From Desulfovibrio desulfuricans (GTDB lineage Bacteria > Desulfobacterota > Desulfovibrionia > Desulfovibrionales > Desulfovibrionaceae), in NCBI GenBank assembly GCA_015062205.1, contig SUVB01000058.1, positions 1 through 64,000 on the forward strand: a stretch of DNA of 64,000 nucleotides, read 5' to 3'. The notes below the pieces were generated by a model, which saw only the letters and a program-made list of their open reading frames with translations, ran no database searches and had not been told where the DNA came from. The translations under genes were made by a program, and so were the position numbers. Below are positions 53,208-62,392 of this stretch, piece by piece. Position 1 is the first letter of the stretch; each line of letters opens with the position of its first letter.

Positions 53208-53844
53208 GCAATTACGGTTAATTTTCGCTGTCGGCCGTGCTTTCGGGCCATGAGGAATGATACTGTTGCAGGCCGGGTTGATTTCTGTCTGTGTTGTTTA
53301 TTGCCATTAATGGTATTTTTTATGCCACAAATCACTATATTTTATATGCTCAATAAAATATGCTTTCTCAACACATAAATATTGTGTAATTATGTTATTA
53401 CATTTCATATTTTTTTACATAGAATGATTCTACATATGGAAATACATCAGTTATCCGCCATAATCTTTTCACGCCTTGCGGAGACAGATCACGTTCGGCA
53501 AAATATCTTTTTCGAAGCTCATCCCGACGCGTGCAATCGTGCCCAAACCATTTTCCCAGTTCTGCGGACGGCGCGGCATCGTTACACCACCAATCCCGGA
53601 CGGCATCTTTTTTGTCTATATCCCTGGGCCATATCCAATCAACAAGAATTCGCAACTCCGCTCCCGCTTCTTCGGCGGCATCATATCCAAGCCTACTGCA
53701 ATGCGCATTTTTCCTTTTTCCGCTGCGCGCGGCGGCCCCATAATGTCCTGCCCTTTTTTGCCGAAAAATACTTTGCACGGGGCTCCATAGACCAAAACCT
53801 TTGTCGGCTCCGCAAAAATACTTTTCACACCGGCAGGTTGCAGC
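53208..53844. other. AT-rich patch before the NlpC/P60 gene
   Basis: About 640 bases with a distinctly lower GC content than the rest of the window, especially 53270-53450, with many A/T runs. It contains the remains of a DUF488 gene on the minus strand (53398-53708) and presumably the promoter of the NlpC/P60 gene on the plus strand, which I cannot pinpoint. The composition suggests acquired DNA that has decayed. Confidence 0.55.
53398..53708 (-). pseudogene. Degenerate DUF488-family gene
   Basis: The minus-strand translation contains LRILVDWIWPRDIDKKDA and APSAELGKWFGHD, which match the core of DUF488 (YeaO-like) proteins, where RVLVDRLWPRG and APSxELRKWFxHD are usual. Upstream the frame reads SRLGYDAAEEAG, also like the family start, but the only nearby ATG (53706-53708) is in a different frame, so a frameshift follows the start. 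The C-terminal third, where the family has a TLLYAAKD-like block, is missing and the frame ends at KKYEM. The normal length is about 115-120 residues, and here about 95 are recognisable. It is best called a pseudogene. Confidence 0.65.
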
Positions 53845-54348
53845 ATGAATAGGCTTTTCTCCACACTTCTCCGCCCTTCGGCGCAAGGACTCGCCCTGAG
53901 TTTGACCTGCTGCCTTCTGCTCTCCGGCTGCGGCCTGTTCCGACCCTCGGTAGATACAAGCACGGCCCCCGCCGCGGCGCGCAAGGTCGTCAGCACGGCC
54001 TACAGCCAGATGGGCAAGAAATACAGGCCCGGCGGCGCGTCGCCCCAAAAGGGCTTTGACTGCTCTGGCCTCGTCTGGTGGGCCTACCGTGTAAACGGCT
54101 ACAAGATCCCCCGCGTTTCTGTCGAACAGGCCCATACCGGCCAGGCTGTGGCCAAGGATCGCGCCCGCTCTGGCGATATTGTCGTCTTCCGCACCGGGCG
54201 CAGCCCCCGCGCCCTGCACACGGGCCTGTATGCAGGCGGCAATACCTTCATCCACAGCCCGAGAAAGGGCGGCAAGGTGCGCATGGAGCGCATGGATGTT
54301 CCGTATTGGCGCAGCAAGCTTGTGGCTGTACGTCGCGTGGTGCGGTGA
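53845..54348 (+). CDS. NlpC/P60-family cell-wall peptidase (lipoprotein)
   Basis: A 167-residue lipoprotein. The signal peptide ends in LLLSGC with the lipidated cysteine near residue 29. The NlpC/P60 domain follows: the catalytic cysteine in GFDCSGLVWWAYR (about 73), the first histidine in ALHTGLYAGG (about 127) and the second polar residue in TFIHSPRKGG (about 139). It should cut D-Glu-type bonds in peptidoglycan stem peptides at the inner face of the outer membrane. The ATG at 53845 has CAGG upstream. A clean intrinsic terminator follows 45 bp after the stop, so it is a single-gene unit. Confidence 0.93.
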   Translation: MNRLFSTLLRPSAQGLALSLTCCLLLSGCGLFRPSVDTSTAPAAARKVVSTAYSQMGKKYRPGGASPQKGFDCSGLVWWAYRVNGYKIPRVSVEQAHTGQAVAKDRARSGDIVVFRTGRSPRALHTGLYAGGNTFIHSPRKGGKVRMERMDVPYWRSKLVAVRRVVR

Positions 54349-54392
54349 CGGCAGAGACAACAGCGCCATTCCGCAAATATTTGCTTTTTTTC

Positions 54393-54420
54393 AGCGGTAT
54401 CGGACAGTTCCGATACCGCT
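54393..54420 (+). terminator. Terminator after the NlpC/P60 gene
   Basis: AGCGGTATCGGA (54393-54404) pairs perfectly with TCCGATACCGCT (54409-54420) around the loop CAGT, followed by the T-rich TCTCTATTTG. A T-run precedes it as well. Confidence 0.85.
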
Positions 54421-54437
54421 TCTCTATTTGCGCAACT

Positions 54438-54446
54438 TGCTATTAT
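54438..54446 (+). promoter_or_regulatory. Candidate extended -10 promoter for the MerR-like gene
   Basis: TG-C-TATTAT (54438-54446) is an extended -10 element just after the NlpC terminator. No good -35 is present. The leader would be about 110 nt. Confidence 0.35.
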
Positions 54447-54560
54447 ATGTTTTTTGGTTTATTTCCAGAAAAATTTTTATGCTTCTTTCGATATTGCGTC
54501 ATGCGCACAGGGCGACAAGCAGCCTGTACGCCGGCCGCATCCCATTGGGGAGGTTGACTC

Positions 54561-55142
54561 ATGGCACGCAGGGCCATTGTTACTGAAGGCTTGTTGAGCA
54601 TTGCGGACATTTCCCGTCACTTTTCCCTCCCGGAATCCACAACACGCTATTATTGCAAACGTTTTTCCGGTTTTATCCCCAGTGTGGGCGAGGGTCGCCG
54701 CCGCCGGTATCGCCCGGAAACGCTCGACGTTATCGCCGTGATTCTGGACCAGATGCAAAAATCCCGCACTGCGGCAGCGGTGGAAGACGCCCTGCACGCG
54801 CGTTTCCCCCAAAATGCGCTTGCCCTTGCGGAGGCGACGCCCGCAACCCCCGCAGTCGATACGCGCCTCGGGCAGCAGGTGCTGCCGGCGGCCGCTCTGC
54901 AGCTTATGGAACGCCAGACTGCGGCCCTTGAAGGCATCGCGCAATTGCTTCACGAACTGGTGCAACGTATCCCCGCCCCGGCGCCGCAGGGCGAGGCGCT
55001 TTCCAGCCTTCGCAGGGACATGGACACATTGCGGATTCTGCTTGATTCTGCGGAAAAGACCCAGCAGGCGGACCTGAACCAGTTGCGCGCCTGGATGACC
55101 AAGGTCATCAGGGAGCGCAGAGAGACGCAGCCCGTCAGGTAA
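54561..55142 (+). CDS. MerR-like helix-turn-helix regulator
   Basis: A 193-residue protein. The first 75 residues form a MerR-type DNA-binding domain: LLSIADISRHFSLPESTTRYYCKRF with the wing GEGRRRRYRPETLDVIAVIL. The rest is an Ala-rich linker followed by a long helix likely to form a coiled coil (LSSLRRDMDTLRILLDSAEK). There is no metal or ligand domain, so it may be a DNA-organising or simple regulatory protein. Its target is unknown. The ATG at 54561 follows GGGGAGG at 7 nt. It has its own promoter region after the NlpC terminator. Confidence 0.82.
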   Translation: MARRAIVTEGLLSIADISRHFSLPESTTRYYCKRFSGFIPSVGEGRRRRYRPETLDVIAVILDQMQKSRTAAAVEDALHARFPQNALALAEATPATPAVDTRLGQQVLPAAALQLMERQTAALEGIAQLLHELVQRIPAPAPQGEALSSLRRDMDTLRILLDSAEKTQQADLNQLRAWMTKVIRERRETQPVR

Positions 55143-55256
55143 GCACGCAGCCCAGCTTGCCCTGCGGTCGCATGCGGCGCGCACTCCACCTTGCAGCTTT
55201 GACGGCGTATTCAGCCGTGCGGGCATTGCGGGAGTTTCCGCGCATTTTCAAAAGCA

Positions 55257-55279
55257 ATGCCGCCTCTTGCGGGCGGCAT
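55257..55279. terminator. Hairpin between MerR-like and DsbA-like genes
   Basis: ATGCCGCC (55257-55264) pairs with GGCGGCAT (55272-55279) over a 7-nt loop. It lies between two convergent genes and has no T-run. Confidence 0.45.
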
Positions 55280-55315
55280 GCAGGTTCAGCTGAGGCTCAG
55301 GCTCCAGTGACGTCG

Positions 55316-56128
55316 CTACCGCCTGTCACTCTTGAGCGCCATGTCAACAGCGCCTTTGAAGAGATCCAGAGGCAGTGCCCCGCGGATGACAAGGCGATTG
55401 ACAAGAAAATACGGCGTCCCCTCAATGCCGAGTTTCTGCGCATCCTGCAGATCCTCGGCAATGCAGTCCGCAATCTTTTTGCTGTGAACGTCGCGGTTCA
55501 GCTTTTTCATGTCCAGCCTCAGCCCCTCCGCCGTTTTCTTCAGATAGGCCTCTCCATCCGCGACAAGTTTGTCCCTGTTGGCGAAGAGCGTCTTATAGAG
55601 CTGCCAGGCTTTTTCCTCACTCTGCTGTGCGGCCGCCATAAAATACGCGGCGGCCACTGCGCCCGGCCCCTTTTCATCCAGAGGAAGACTCTTGAAGACA
55701 AGGCTCACATTTTTGCCGTACTCGCGCATAATGGCGTCAACGGTGTGCGATGCCTGTTGGCAATAGTGACAGGTGAAATCCGAAAAGGCGATGATGCGCA
55801 CCTTGGCGTCAGACGGCCCCAATATGGGACGGCCCTGCAGCTTGACGCTCTTGGGCGCTTTCATGTCTTCGGCCCACTGCGCTTCAAGACTGTGCTTGCG
55901 GCGCAGGTTGGACCCCTGCTGCGCAATCTCCAGCACAGACTCGCTGTTCCTGCGCAATACATCCATGACCAGATCAGGGCGTTCACGCAGCAGCTGTTCC
56001 AGCAGCTTCGGCAGATTCTCTTCCGTAACGACGGCTGCGGCAACAGGGCTTGCGCAGAACGTTGCAGCGCCCAGCCCCATTGCGACGGCGAAAAGCAGCG
56101 CCGCCGACATTTTTTTTCCGCTGTTCAT
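55316..56128 (-). CDS. DsbA-family periplasmic thiol-disulfide oxidoreductase
   Basis: A 270-residue secreted protein. The signal sequence (ALLFAVAMGLGAATFCASPVAA) is followed by an N-terminal helical domain LPKLLEQLLRERPDLVMDVL, then a thioredoxin-fold domain of the DsbA/Com1 type. The redox motif is CHYC in FSDFTCHYCQQ (about 118-128), with the cis-proline in GIEGTPYFLVNR near 235-246. Its length and N-terminal helices resemble DsbG/Com1-like proteins of anaerobes. A disulfide-exchange or isomerase role is inferred; no DsbB is nearby. The ATG has a weak ribosome site. It lies alone between two unrelated genes. Confidence 0.9.
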   Translation of the reverse strand: MNSGKKMSAALLFAVAMGLGAATFCASPVAAAVVTEENLPKLLEQLLRERPDLVMDVLRRNSESVLEIAQQGSNLRRKHSLEAQWAEDMKAPKSVKLQGRPILGPSDAKVRIIAFSDFTCHYCQQASHTVDAIMREYGKNVSLVFKSLPLDEKGPGAVAAAYFMAAAQQSEEKAWQLYKTLFANRDKLVADGEAYLKKTAEGLRLDMKKLNRDVHSKKIADCIAEDLQDAQKLGIEGTPYFLVNRLVIRGALPLDLFKGAVDMALKSDRR

Positions 56129-56226
56129 GTGTTTCTGATGTCCTTGCTAGTATATTTATATAAGGTTGCAAACAGCATCCCCAAGGCAGACACGCTGCAT
56201 GCCGACTCCGCTCCTCTCTTGCGCGT

Positions 56227-56691
56227 TTATCCGCGTACGGGGTCCCCGCTTTCCGGTGCGGGAGCTGTCGCGCTGCCCGCCGTCGGAACAGGACGCGCCG
56301 GATGCGCCTGCCCCGCTTCAAGACGGTATTGTGCAGCGGCGTCTTCAATATTAAACAGCAACTCCTCCAGTTCCACAGGCTTCATGAGATAGCCGAACGC
56401 GCCGTCGCTCATGGCCTGTACCGCCAACTGCATGTCAGCATGCCCGGAAAGCAGTATGACCTGCGTGCCGGGCCATTGTGCACGGATGGCCTGCAGCGCG
56501 GCAATGCCGTCCATGACCGGCATTTTCACATCCATGACAACAATGCTGTACGGGAACTGACGCATGGCCGCGAGCGCCTCCTGCCCGTTGCCTGCCGTCG
56601 TGCAGTCGTACCCGCGGCGCGTGAGCCGCTTGGCCAATATGCGCGTCACGTCCGCCTCATCGTCAACCAGCAGCAGCTTTTTCTGTTCCAT
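56227..56691 (-). CDS. Response regulator (receiver domain only)
   Basis: A 154-residue protein with one CheY-like receiver domain: LLLVDDEADVTRIL gives the acidic pocket, VVMDVKMPVMDGI carries the phosphorylated aspartate (about 52), VILLSGHADM the threonine/serine position and YLMKPVELEELL the lysine. After residue 125 there is only a Pro/Ala-rich tail, so no DNA-binding or enzymatic output domain. No histidine kinase is nearby, so it is an orphan. GGAGAGG precedes the ATG at 56691. It is about 100 bp downstream of the DsbA-like gene's start region and on the same strand. Partner unknown. Confidence 0.9.
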   Translation of the reverse strand: MEQKKLLLVDDEADVTRILAKRLTRRGYDCTTAGNGQEALAAMRQFPYSIVVMDVKMPVMDGIAALQAIRAQWPGTQVILLSGHADMQLAVQAMSDGAFGYLMKPVELEELLFNIEDAAAQYRLEAGQAHPARPVPTAGSATAPAPESGDPVRG

Positions 56692-57377
56692 AGCCTCTCC
56701 GATACGGCCGCGGCCGTGCCGCCTGCGGTCCGGGGCTGCGTCTGCAGCGCACAGTGGAATGCAGATATCCCGCAACGGCGCATGCTGGGCAGAAGCAGGC
56801 ATGACAGCATGTCGCCTGCCTTCTCCGGCTTGATTCAGGATAGCATTTCATCTGCCCACATGTCCATGCCGCCTGCGCACGGTTCGGGAAAGTCCGGGGT
56901 TGCTTGTGCGCAATGGCATTGAAAACCCAGCCACACCGCACGGAGAAACGGCTTTTCTTCAAGCAGAAGATGCGTCAGCGGCACATGGATCCCTAACCTG
57001 CGGGCTTATGCGCGCTGTCCGTCGGTTCGACAATCCGACGCGGGTCGGCTTCCGCGGGGCAGCGGGCGGCTCTACTGTCCAGCCTTTTTTTTCACCAACA
57101 TCATAACATGCTGTAAATATACTATTATCTCATTTTCCCAAGAGAAGTCCACACATCGGCAGTTTGTTTTTTCCGGACTGCCGTCTTCTGCGCACTATGG
57201 AAGTATTACTTGGTTCACAAAGTGCGTCTGTCCTGCCTGCCCGAAGTCGTTTCTCATTTTCTGTGCTGCGTGTTTTGACTTTTTGCGGATCTTCCTGTTT
57301 TTCCTTTAAAAGAGTTGAAGAATGGCATTCTCTTCTGCCACAAATGACCCAATTTCCCTGTTGCTGACAGTTTCAAC

Positions 57378-57406
57378 TTGACGCTCCCTGCGCCCTCAAT
57401 TACAAC
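57378..57406 (+). promoter_or_regulatory. Promoter of parA
   Basis: TTGACG (57378-57383) and TACAAC (57401-57406) are separated by exactly 17 bp, a good sigma-70 match on both sides. The expected start near 57413 puts parS in the early leader. Confidence 0.6.
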
Positions 57407-57430
57407 CAGTCCGAGCATAGTCCCTTTTGA

Positions 57431-57446
57431 TGTTTCATGTGAAACA
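57431..57446. promoter_or_regulatory. parS centromere site
   Basis: TGTTTCATGTGAAACA differs by one base (T for C at position 8) from the canonical chromosomal parS TGTTTCACGTGAAACA. It is 155 bp upstream of parA and about 25 bp past the parA promoter. ParB binding here could both seed the partition complex and repress parA. Confidence 0.85.
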
Positions 57447-57480
57447 TACGGAAGCGCCACGCGGTTCTTCCTTTACATGA

Positions 57481-58389
<909 letters not shown>

Positions 58390-58544
58390 AAGACGAGACG
58401 ACACCGACAAAAAGCGACACCGGACGCGCTGTATGCGCGCAGAGGAAAGCGCCCGACTGCACGGGAACCGGCAGATGCACCCCAGAGAAAAACAGGAGAG
58501 CCAGCACCGTCAGGTGCAGACACGCCGCAAGGCAAAGCCTCTCT

Positions 58545-58949
58545 TCAATCCCTAGGCGCAGTATGTTCAAAGGCAACGTGATCGCGAAAGTGCTTCTGCC
58601 GTATGGTCGTTCCGCAAGCGCGGCAATGAAAAACCAGCAGCCCGCCGATATTGGCATTGGTAAGCACAAAGCTCTGCCGGGGATCGTTCCGCCAGTCCGC
58701 AACTTCTGCCCCGCAATGTGGACAAGCGACAGCGGGATTATAGGCATACTTGAAATCCCAGCACTGCATGAGCTCCTCAAAACTCCGCAAGGGACCGGGA
58801 GCCTGGGCCAGTTCTTGCGGGGATTCATCCGCAAGGAGCATGCGGGAAACTTCAGGCTCGATTTTCTGCCACAGCGCAACAGGAATAACGACAAAAACAG
58901 CATTGCCGTCAGTATCCGTAATATATTGCAGCTGACAATGTGCGGGCAT
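58545..58949 (-). CDS. Unknown zinc-ribbon protein opposing parA and parB
   Basis: A 134-residue protein on the strand opposite to parA/parB. The N-terminal half (YITDTDGNAVFVVIPVALWQKI) looks like a small beta-alpha domain of the kind seen in antitoxin-like proteins. The C-terminal half carries two CxxC pairs, ACPHCGAEVADW and FHCRACGTTIRQKH, spaced like a zinc ribbon. The start at 58947-58949 has GGAGGA 6 nt ahead. Its stop faces the end of parA and its start faces the parB leader. No family is recognised. The YITDTDGNAVFVVIP pattern resembles short prevent-host-death-type sequences, a loose likeness only. Confidence 0.75.
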   Translation of the reverse strand: MPAHCQLQYITDTDGNAVFVVIPVALWQKIEPEVSRMLLADESPQELAQAPGPLRSFEELMQCWDFKYAYNPAVACPHCGAEVADWRNDPRQSFVLTNANIGGLLVFHCRACGTTIRQKHFRDHVAFEHTAPRD

Positions 58950-59178
58950 GAGACATCCTCCAGATATGCAGGGGAAACAGACCGTCCCGCACAAGACGCG
59001 CCGGCACGGCACGCCTCCCGAAAAACTCCGGGAGCACGAGACACGGGACAGCGTGCCGCGCGCGGCACTGCATTGTCAAGTGAAGCGAGAGAACGCAGCG
59101 CATCACGAAAATCTCTGCGCAGCAACGCACATGCGGCGTCGGCCACAAGCGACGCCCGATTACCACAAAGGAGAAGCC

Positions 59179-60096
59179 ATGAGCGGCAACAAAGGACTGG
59201 GCAGAGGGCTGGATGCGCTCTTCGGGGGCTCCGTCCCCGCAACGAAAACACAGGAGGATAACGTCAGCGCGCTGCCGTTGTCGGCCCTGCACCCAAATCC
59301 AAATCAACCGCGCAGGCATTTTGATGAAACCGCATTGCGTGAACTGGCAGACTCCATAAAAGCGCAGGGCATCATCCAGCCTCTACTTGTCCGTCCGGTG
59401 CAGGGGGAACAGGGCTTTCAGATTGTGGCCGGCGAGCGACGCTGGCGAGCTGCGCAACTGGCCGGCCTGACCGAGGTTCCCGTTTTCGTACGGTCGTTGA
59501 ACGATAAAGAAGTCATGGCCGCCGCCCTCATTGAGAATCTCCAACGTGAAGATCTCAACCCCATTGAAGAGGCCGAAGCCCTGCAGGCCCTGCGGGAGGC
59601 GCTCGCCCTCACGCAGGAAGAGCTGGCCGAGCGTCTGGGCAAAAGCCGCCCCGCTGTCGCCAACGCATTGCGGCTGCTGCAACTGAGCCAAGCGGCACGG
59701 GCCGATTTGCAGGCCGGTCGCCTGAGCGCGGGCCACGGCCGTTGTCTGCTGGGTATTGATGACGCCGCTGCCATGGAAGCATTGCGCCTGCGCATCCTGA
59801 ATCACAAGCTGACCGTGCGCGAAGCCGAAGATGCCGCGGCATACTGGAGGGCAAACAACGCGCTGCCCTGGCAGATTGATGATGCCGGCGCCCGGGCTGG
59901 GGGAAGAACACCGCGCGCAAAAAGCCGCCGCATGAAAAACCTGCAGCACAGCCTCAGCGCAAGCATGGGTTGCAAGGCCACAGTCAGCGGCAGCGAAGAA
60001 AAAGGACGCATTGCGTTTGCCTACACAAGCCGCGAAGAGCTTGCGGCCCTGCTCTCGCGCCTCGGCGTCAGCCTGGATGATGCCGGGGAAGAATAG
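59179..60096 (+). CDS. parB: Chromosome partitioning protein ParB/Spo0J
   Basis: A 305-residue CTP-dependent DNA clamp that loads at parS. The start NKGLGRGLDALFGG is the conserved ParA-interaction region. The CTP/parS domain has LHPNPNQPRRHFD, VRPVQGEQGFQIVAGERRWRAA and ALIENLQREDLNPIEEA, where GERRW and ENxQRxxLNP are hallmarks. The helix-turn-helix is LTQEELAERLGKSRPAVANAL. The dimerisation domain is at the C-terminus. The ATG at 59179 is preceded by AAAGGAG; longer upstream frame is unrelated. It is separated from parA by the opposing zinc-ribbon gene, so it may have its own promoter. Confidence 0.95.
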   Translation: MSGNKGLGRGLDALFGGSVPATKTQEDNVSALPLSALHPNPNQPRRHFDETALRELADSIKAQGIIQPLLVRPVQGEQGFQIVAGERRWRAAQLAGLTEVPVFVRSLNDKEVMAAALIENLQREDLNPIEEAEALQALREALALTQEELAERLGKSRPAVANALRLLQLSQAARADLQAGRLSAGHGRCLLGIDDAAAMEALRLRILNHKLTVREAEDAAAYWRANNALPWQIDDAGARAGGRTPRAKSRRMKNLQHSLSASMGCKATVSGSEEKGRIAFAYTSREELAALLSRLGVSLDDAGEE

Positions 60097-60183
60097 TCTC
60101 CGCAGACAGGAAGAGCAGAAAAAAAAAACGGCTACGGCCGCGCACAACAACTACAGGTGCAGTGGGACCGGACGGTGTCCCCT

Positions 60184-61566
60184 TCAGCAGGGAGCTTTTT
60201 GCAGCAGCGCCCCGTACATGCCCTCAAGCCAGGGATGATCATGGGGCGTCTGCCAACGGCGCAGCAGCCGCAATGCGGGCTGCTGCTGCAGAAGAGCCGC
60301 AACAGCGCCTTCATTTTCTTCCGGCCGCAGGGTGCAGGTCACATACGCCAATTGCCTGCCCGGGCGGAGCAACGACGCGCAGGCGGCGAGCAGCGCGCGC
60401 TGTACAGCCGCATGCTGCGCAAGAGCCTCTTCCGGACGGCGGCGGATGTCCGGACGGCGTGCCAGCACACCAAGGCCGGAGCAGGGGGCGTCCACAAGGA
60501 TATGGCCATCCCAGTGGGAAATCGGCGGGCGCACGCCGTCCGCAATAACGGTCGCCGGTTGCGTCAGGCGCAACCGACGGCACTCCCCGGGAAGCAAACG
60601 CAGTCTGGCCGGGGAGCGGTCCGCAGCAAGTCTTACAGGCACATCACGCTCCAGCAGCGCCAGCGTCTTACCGCCAAAACCGGCGCACACGTCCCACACC
60701 GGAGCATCCCAGGCGAACAGCCCAAGAGCCTCCAAAACGGCCTGTGAACCTGCCGCCTGCTGCGAGAGAGCGCCATCCCGCTGCCACGCGGAAATCTCCC
60801 TGCCATCGATATGTTGCGGCATGGCGCCCGGCGGAAAAGCCACGCCATAGTCCCCCACATCATCGCCTCCCTGGGCCCGCAGGGACACGAGCAGCATTGA
60901 CGCCGCAGGATGCCGCGCATTGATGCGCAATGCGCTCCAGGGTCGCATGAAGGAACGACGCAGCAAACTGACGGCCGTCGCCCGCCCGAAAGCCGCCTCC
61001 CAGCAATACGCCAGCCAGGAAGGAACCGCATAAAATAACGCAAGGGCGTCAAGTTCCCGTGAGTTACATCTTTTTTTATAAAATTCAATACATTGAAATT
61101 CCTCATTTCTGCGCTGCACGCTGCGCAGCGCGCCGTTGGCCACTCCGGAGAGTCCTTGGCCATAGAGACGGCGCACCGCGTCCACAGCGCTGTGCACGGC
61201 AGCATGGTCAGGCACCCGCTCCTGAAACAGCAGCGCATATACGGCAAGGCCCAGCAGCAGAATCATGGGACGGGGCAGGGAACCGGGACGGGGTAAAACA
61301 GCATCCAGAATGGCTGCAATTCGCAGCTCCGCACGCAAATACCCATAAACCAGTTCGGCGCAGAGATTGCGTTCCTGCGGTGACAGCGTGGGAACAGCCT
61401 GCGCAGCAGCAGTCGGGGTAAGAACCGCAGCGACAGCCTGTTGCACGGTCAGGCCGGAATCCACCAGCAGCAGGGCCTGCAAGGCGGCGCTGCGCCCATT
61501 GCGGGGCAGGCGCAAAACACTGCCCGGCAGGCCTGACGCGCCCTTTAGGGTACGGCGGCCGCCCAT
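60184..61566 (-). CDS. rsmB: 16S rRNA (cytosine-C5)-methyltransferase RsmB-like
   Basis: A 460-residue enzyme that methylates a cytosine of 16S rRNA, C967 in E. coli numbering. The N-terminal 145 residues form a NusB/Fmu RNA-binding domain (AALQALLLVDSGLTVQQAV; SAVDAVRRLYGQGLSGVANG). The methyltransferase domain has motif I VWDVCAGFGGKTLALLE, motif IV DAPCSGLGVL with the catalytic-release cysteine, and motif VI VTCTLRPEENE with the second catalytic cysteine. The ATG at 61566 lies 7 nt after GGGGAGG. It overlaps the DUF116 stop by one base (TGATG), so the two are co-translated. A short AT-rich patch near 61060-61095 encodes an unusual EFYKKR segment. Confidence 0.88.
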   Translation of the reverse strand: MGGRRTLKGASGLPGSVLRLPRNGRSAALQALLLVDSGLTVQQAVAAVLTPTAAAQAVPTLSPQERNLCAELVYGYLRAELRIAAILDAVLPRPGSLPRPMILLLGLAVYALLFQERVPDHAAVHSAVDAVRRLYGQGLSGVANGALRSVQRRNEEFQCIEFYKKRCNSRELDALALFYAVPSWLAYCWEAAFGRATAVSLLRRSFMRPWSALRINARHPAASMLLVSLRAQGGDDVGDYGVAFPPGAMPQHIDGREISAWQRDGALSQQAAGSQAVLEALGLFAWDAPVWDVCAGFGGKTLALLERDVPVRLAADRSPARLRLLPGECRRLRLTQPATVIADGVRPPISHWDGHILVDAPCSGLGVLARRPDIRRRPEEALAQHAAVQRALLAACASLLRPGRQLAYVTCTLRPEENEGAVAALLQQQPALRLLRRWQTPHDHPWLEGMYGALLQKAPC

Positions 61567-62381
61567 CAGCACGCCTCCCCTGGCGACCGGCAGACGCCGA
61601 GAAAAAGGCGGATGGCGTTCTCAAGCGCCTGCAAGGGCACAAGAGTGTCAATGCAGGGGCCGTGAGGGCGCATATTGAGCACGCCAAACACAGGGATGGG
61701 ATAGCTGTCCTGAATGCCCGAAGTCAGATCGCGCTCGCAGGCGACCGCAATGATGCAGCGCGGCCGCGTCTGCACGACAATGCGCCGGGCAATGGTGCCT
61801 CCTGTGGCAACAGCGAGGCGGATGCCGTACTTGTCCCGCAGGGCAAGCAGGCTGCCCACGGGACACGCGCCGCAGCGCCGGCAGTTGTCCGCATTGTGCA
61901 CCAGCCGGTGCGGACAGGCGGCACGCTGCACGCAGTGCGGCAGGAGCAACAGCAGAGAAGAAGGTTCTACAGGGCGGAGATCCGCAAGCACCAGCTCGTT
62001 GTTGACTTTGATAAAGCTGCGGCGCAGCTTGCCGCGTTCAATGCCCACGGCCTTGGCCAGCAGTTCCATCAGAGGGAAAAACAGGCGAATCGTCAGATGC
62101 CGCACGCTTGAAACGCCGGGCAGGGGTTTGCCGGTATAGATGTGAAAAACAAGCGTCAGACACAGCCAGAGCAAGGCCAGCATACACACGGCGCCCACAG
62201 TGATGCTCACGGCAGGAAGCCACGTGCCGGGCCGGACCAGGCCGGACCAGGGAAGTACAAAAAAAACGCCCGCCACAAGGCAGAGCAAAAGACAGGAGGC
62301 GAGCATGAGCCCGATAAAAATGCGCTTGCGTGCGCCTCCATATTGTTCCGGCGGCAGAGAGAAGGGGGACTTGCGCAGCAT
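61566..62381 (-). CDS. DUF116 membrane protein
   Basis: A 271-residue DUF116 protein. Two N-terminal membrane segments (LMLASCLLLCLVAGVFFVLP and VGAVCMLALLWLCLTLVFHI) are followed by the DUF116 domain: LLLLPHCVQRAACPHRL, then NCRRCGACPVGSLLALRDKY and AVATGGTIARRIV. The cysteines suggest a metal cluster. The function is unknown, although DUF116 is often next to tRNA formyltransferase or rRNA methylase genes. Here it is directly upstream of rsmB with a one-base overlap. The start MLRKSPFSL is the first in frame and follows the glycosyltransferase gene by 11 bp. Confidence 0.85.
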   Translation of the reverse strand: MLRKSPFSLPPEQYGGARKRIFIGLMLASCLLLCLVAGVFFVLPWSGLVRPGTWLPAVSITVGAVCMLALLWLCLTLVFHIYTGKPLPGVSSVRHLTIRLFFPLMELLAKAVGIERGKLRRSFIKVNNELVLADLRPVEPSSLLLLLPHCVQRAACPHRLVHNADNCRRCGACPVGSLLALRDKYGIRLAVATGGTIARRIVVQTRPRCIIAVACERDLTSGIQDSYPIPVFGVLNMRPHGPCIDTLVPLQALENAIRLFLGVCRSPGEAC

Positions 62382-62392
62382 TCGGCCTCTCC

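Noticed and set aside
57021-57040. A T-arm-like hairpin suggesting a tRNA or tmRNA end
   Set aside because: The loop is nine bases if the stem is intact, and no acceptor, anticodon arm or CCA pairs with it. The phrase GGGAAAGTCCGGGG at 56887 first suggested RNase P RNA, but the other conserved RNase P regions are absent.
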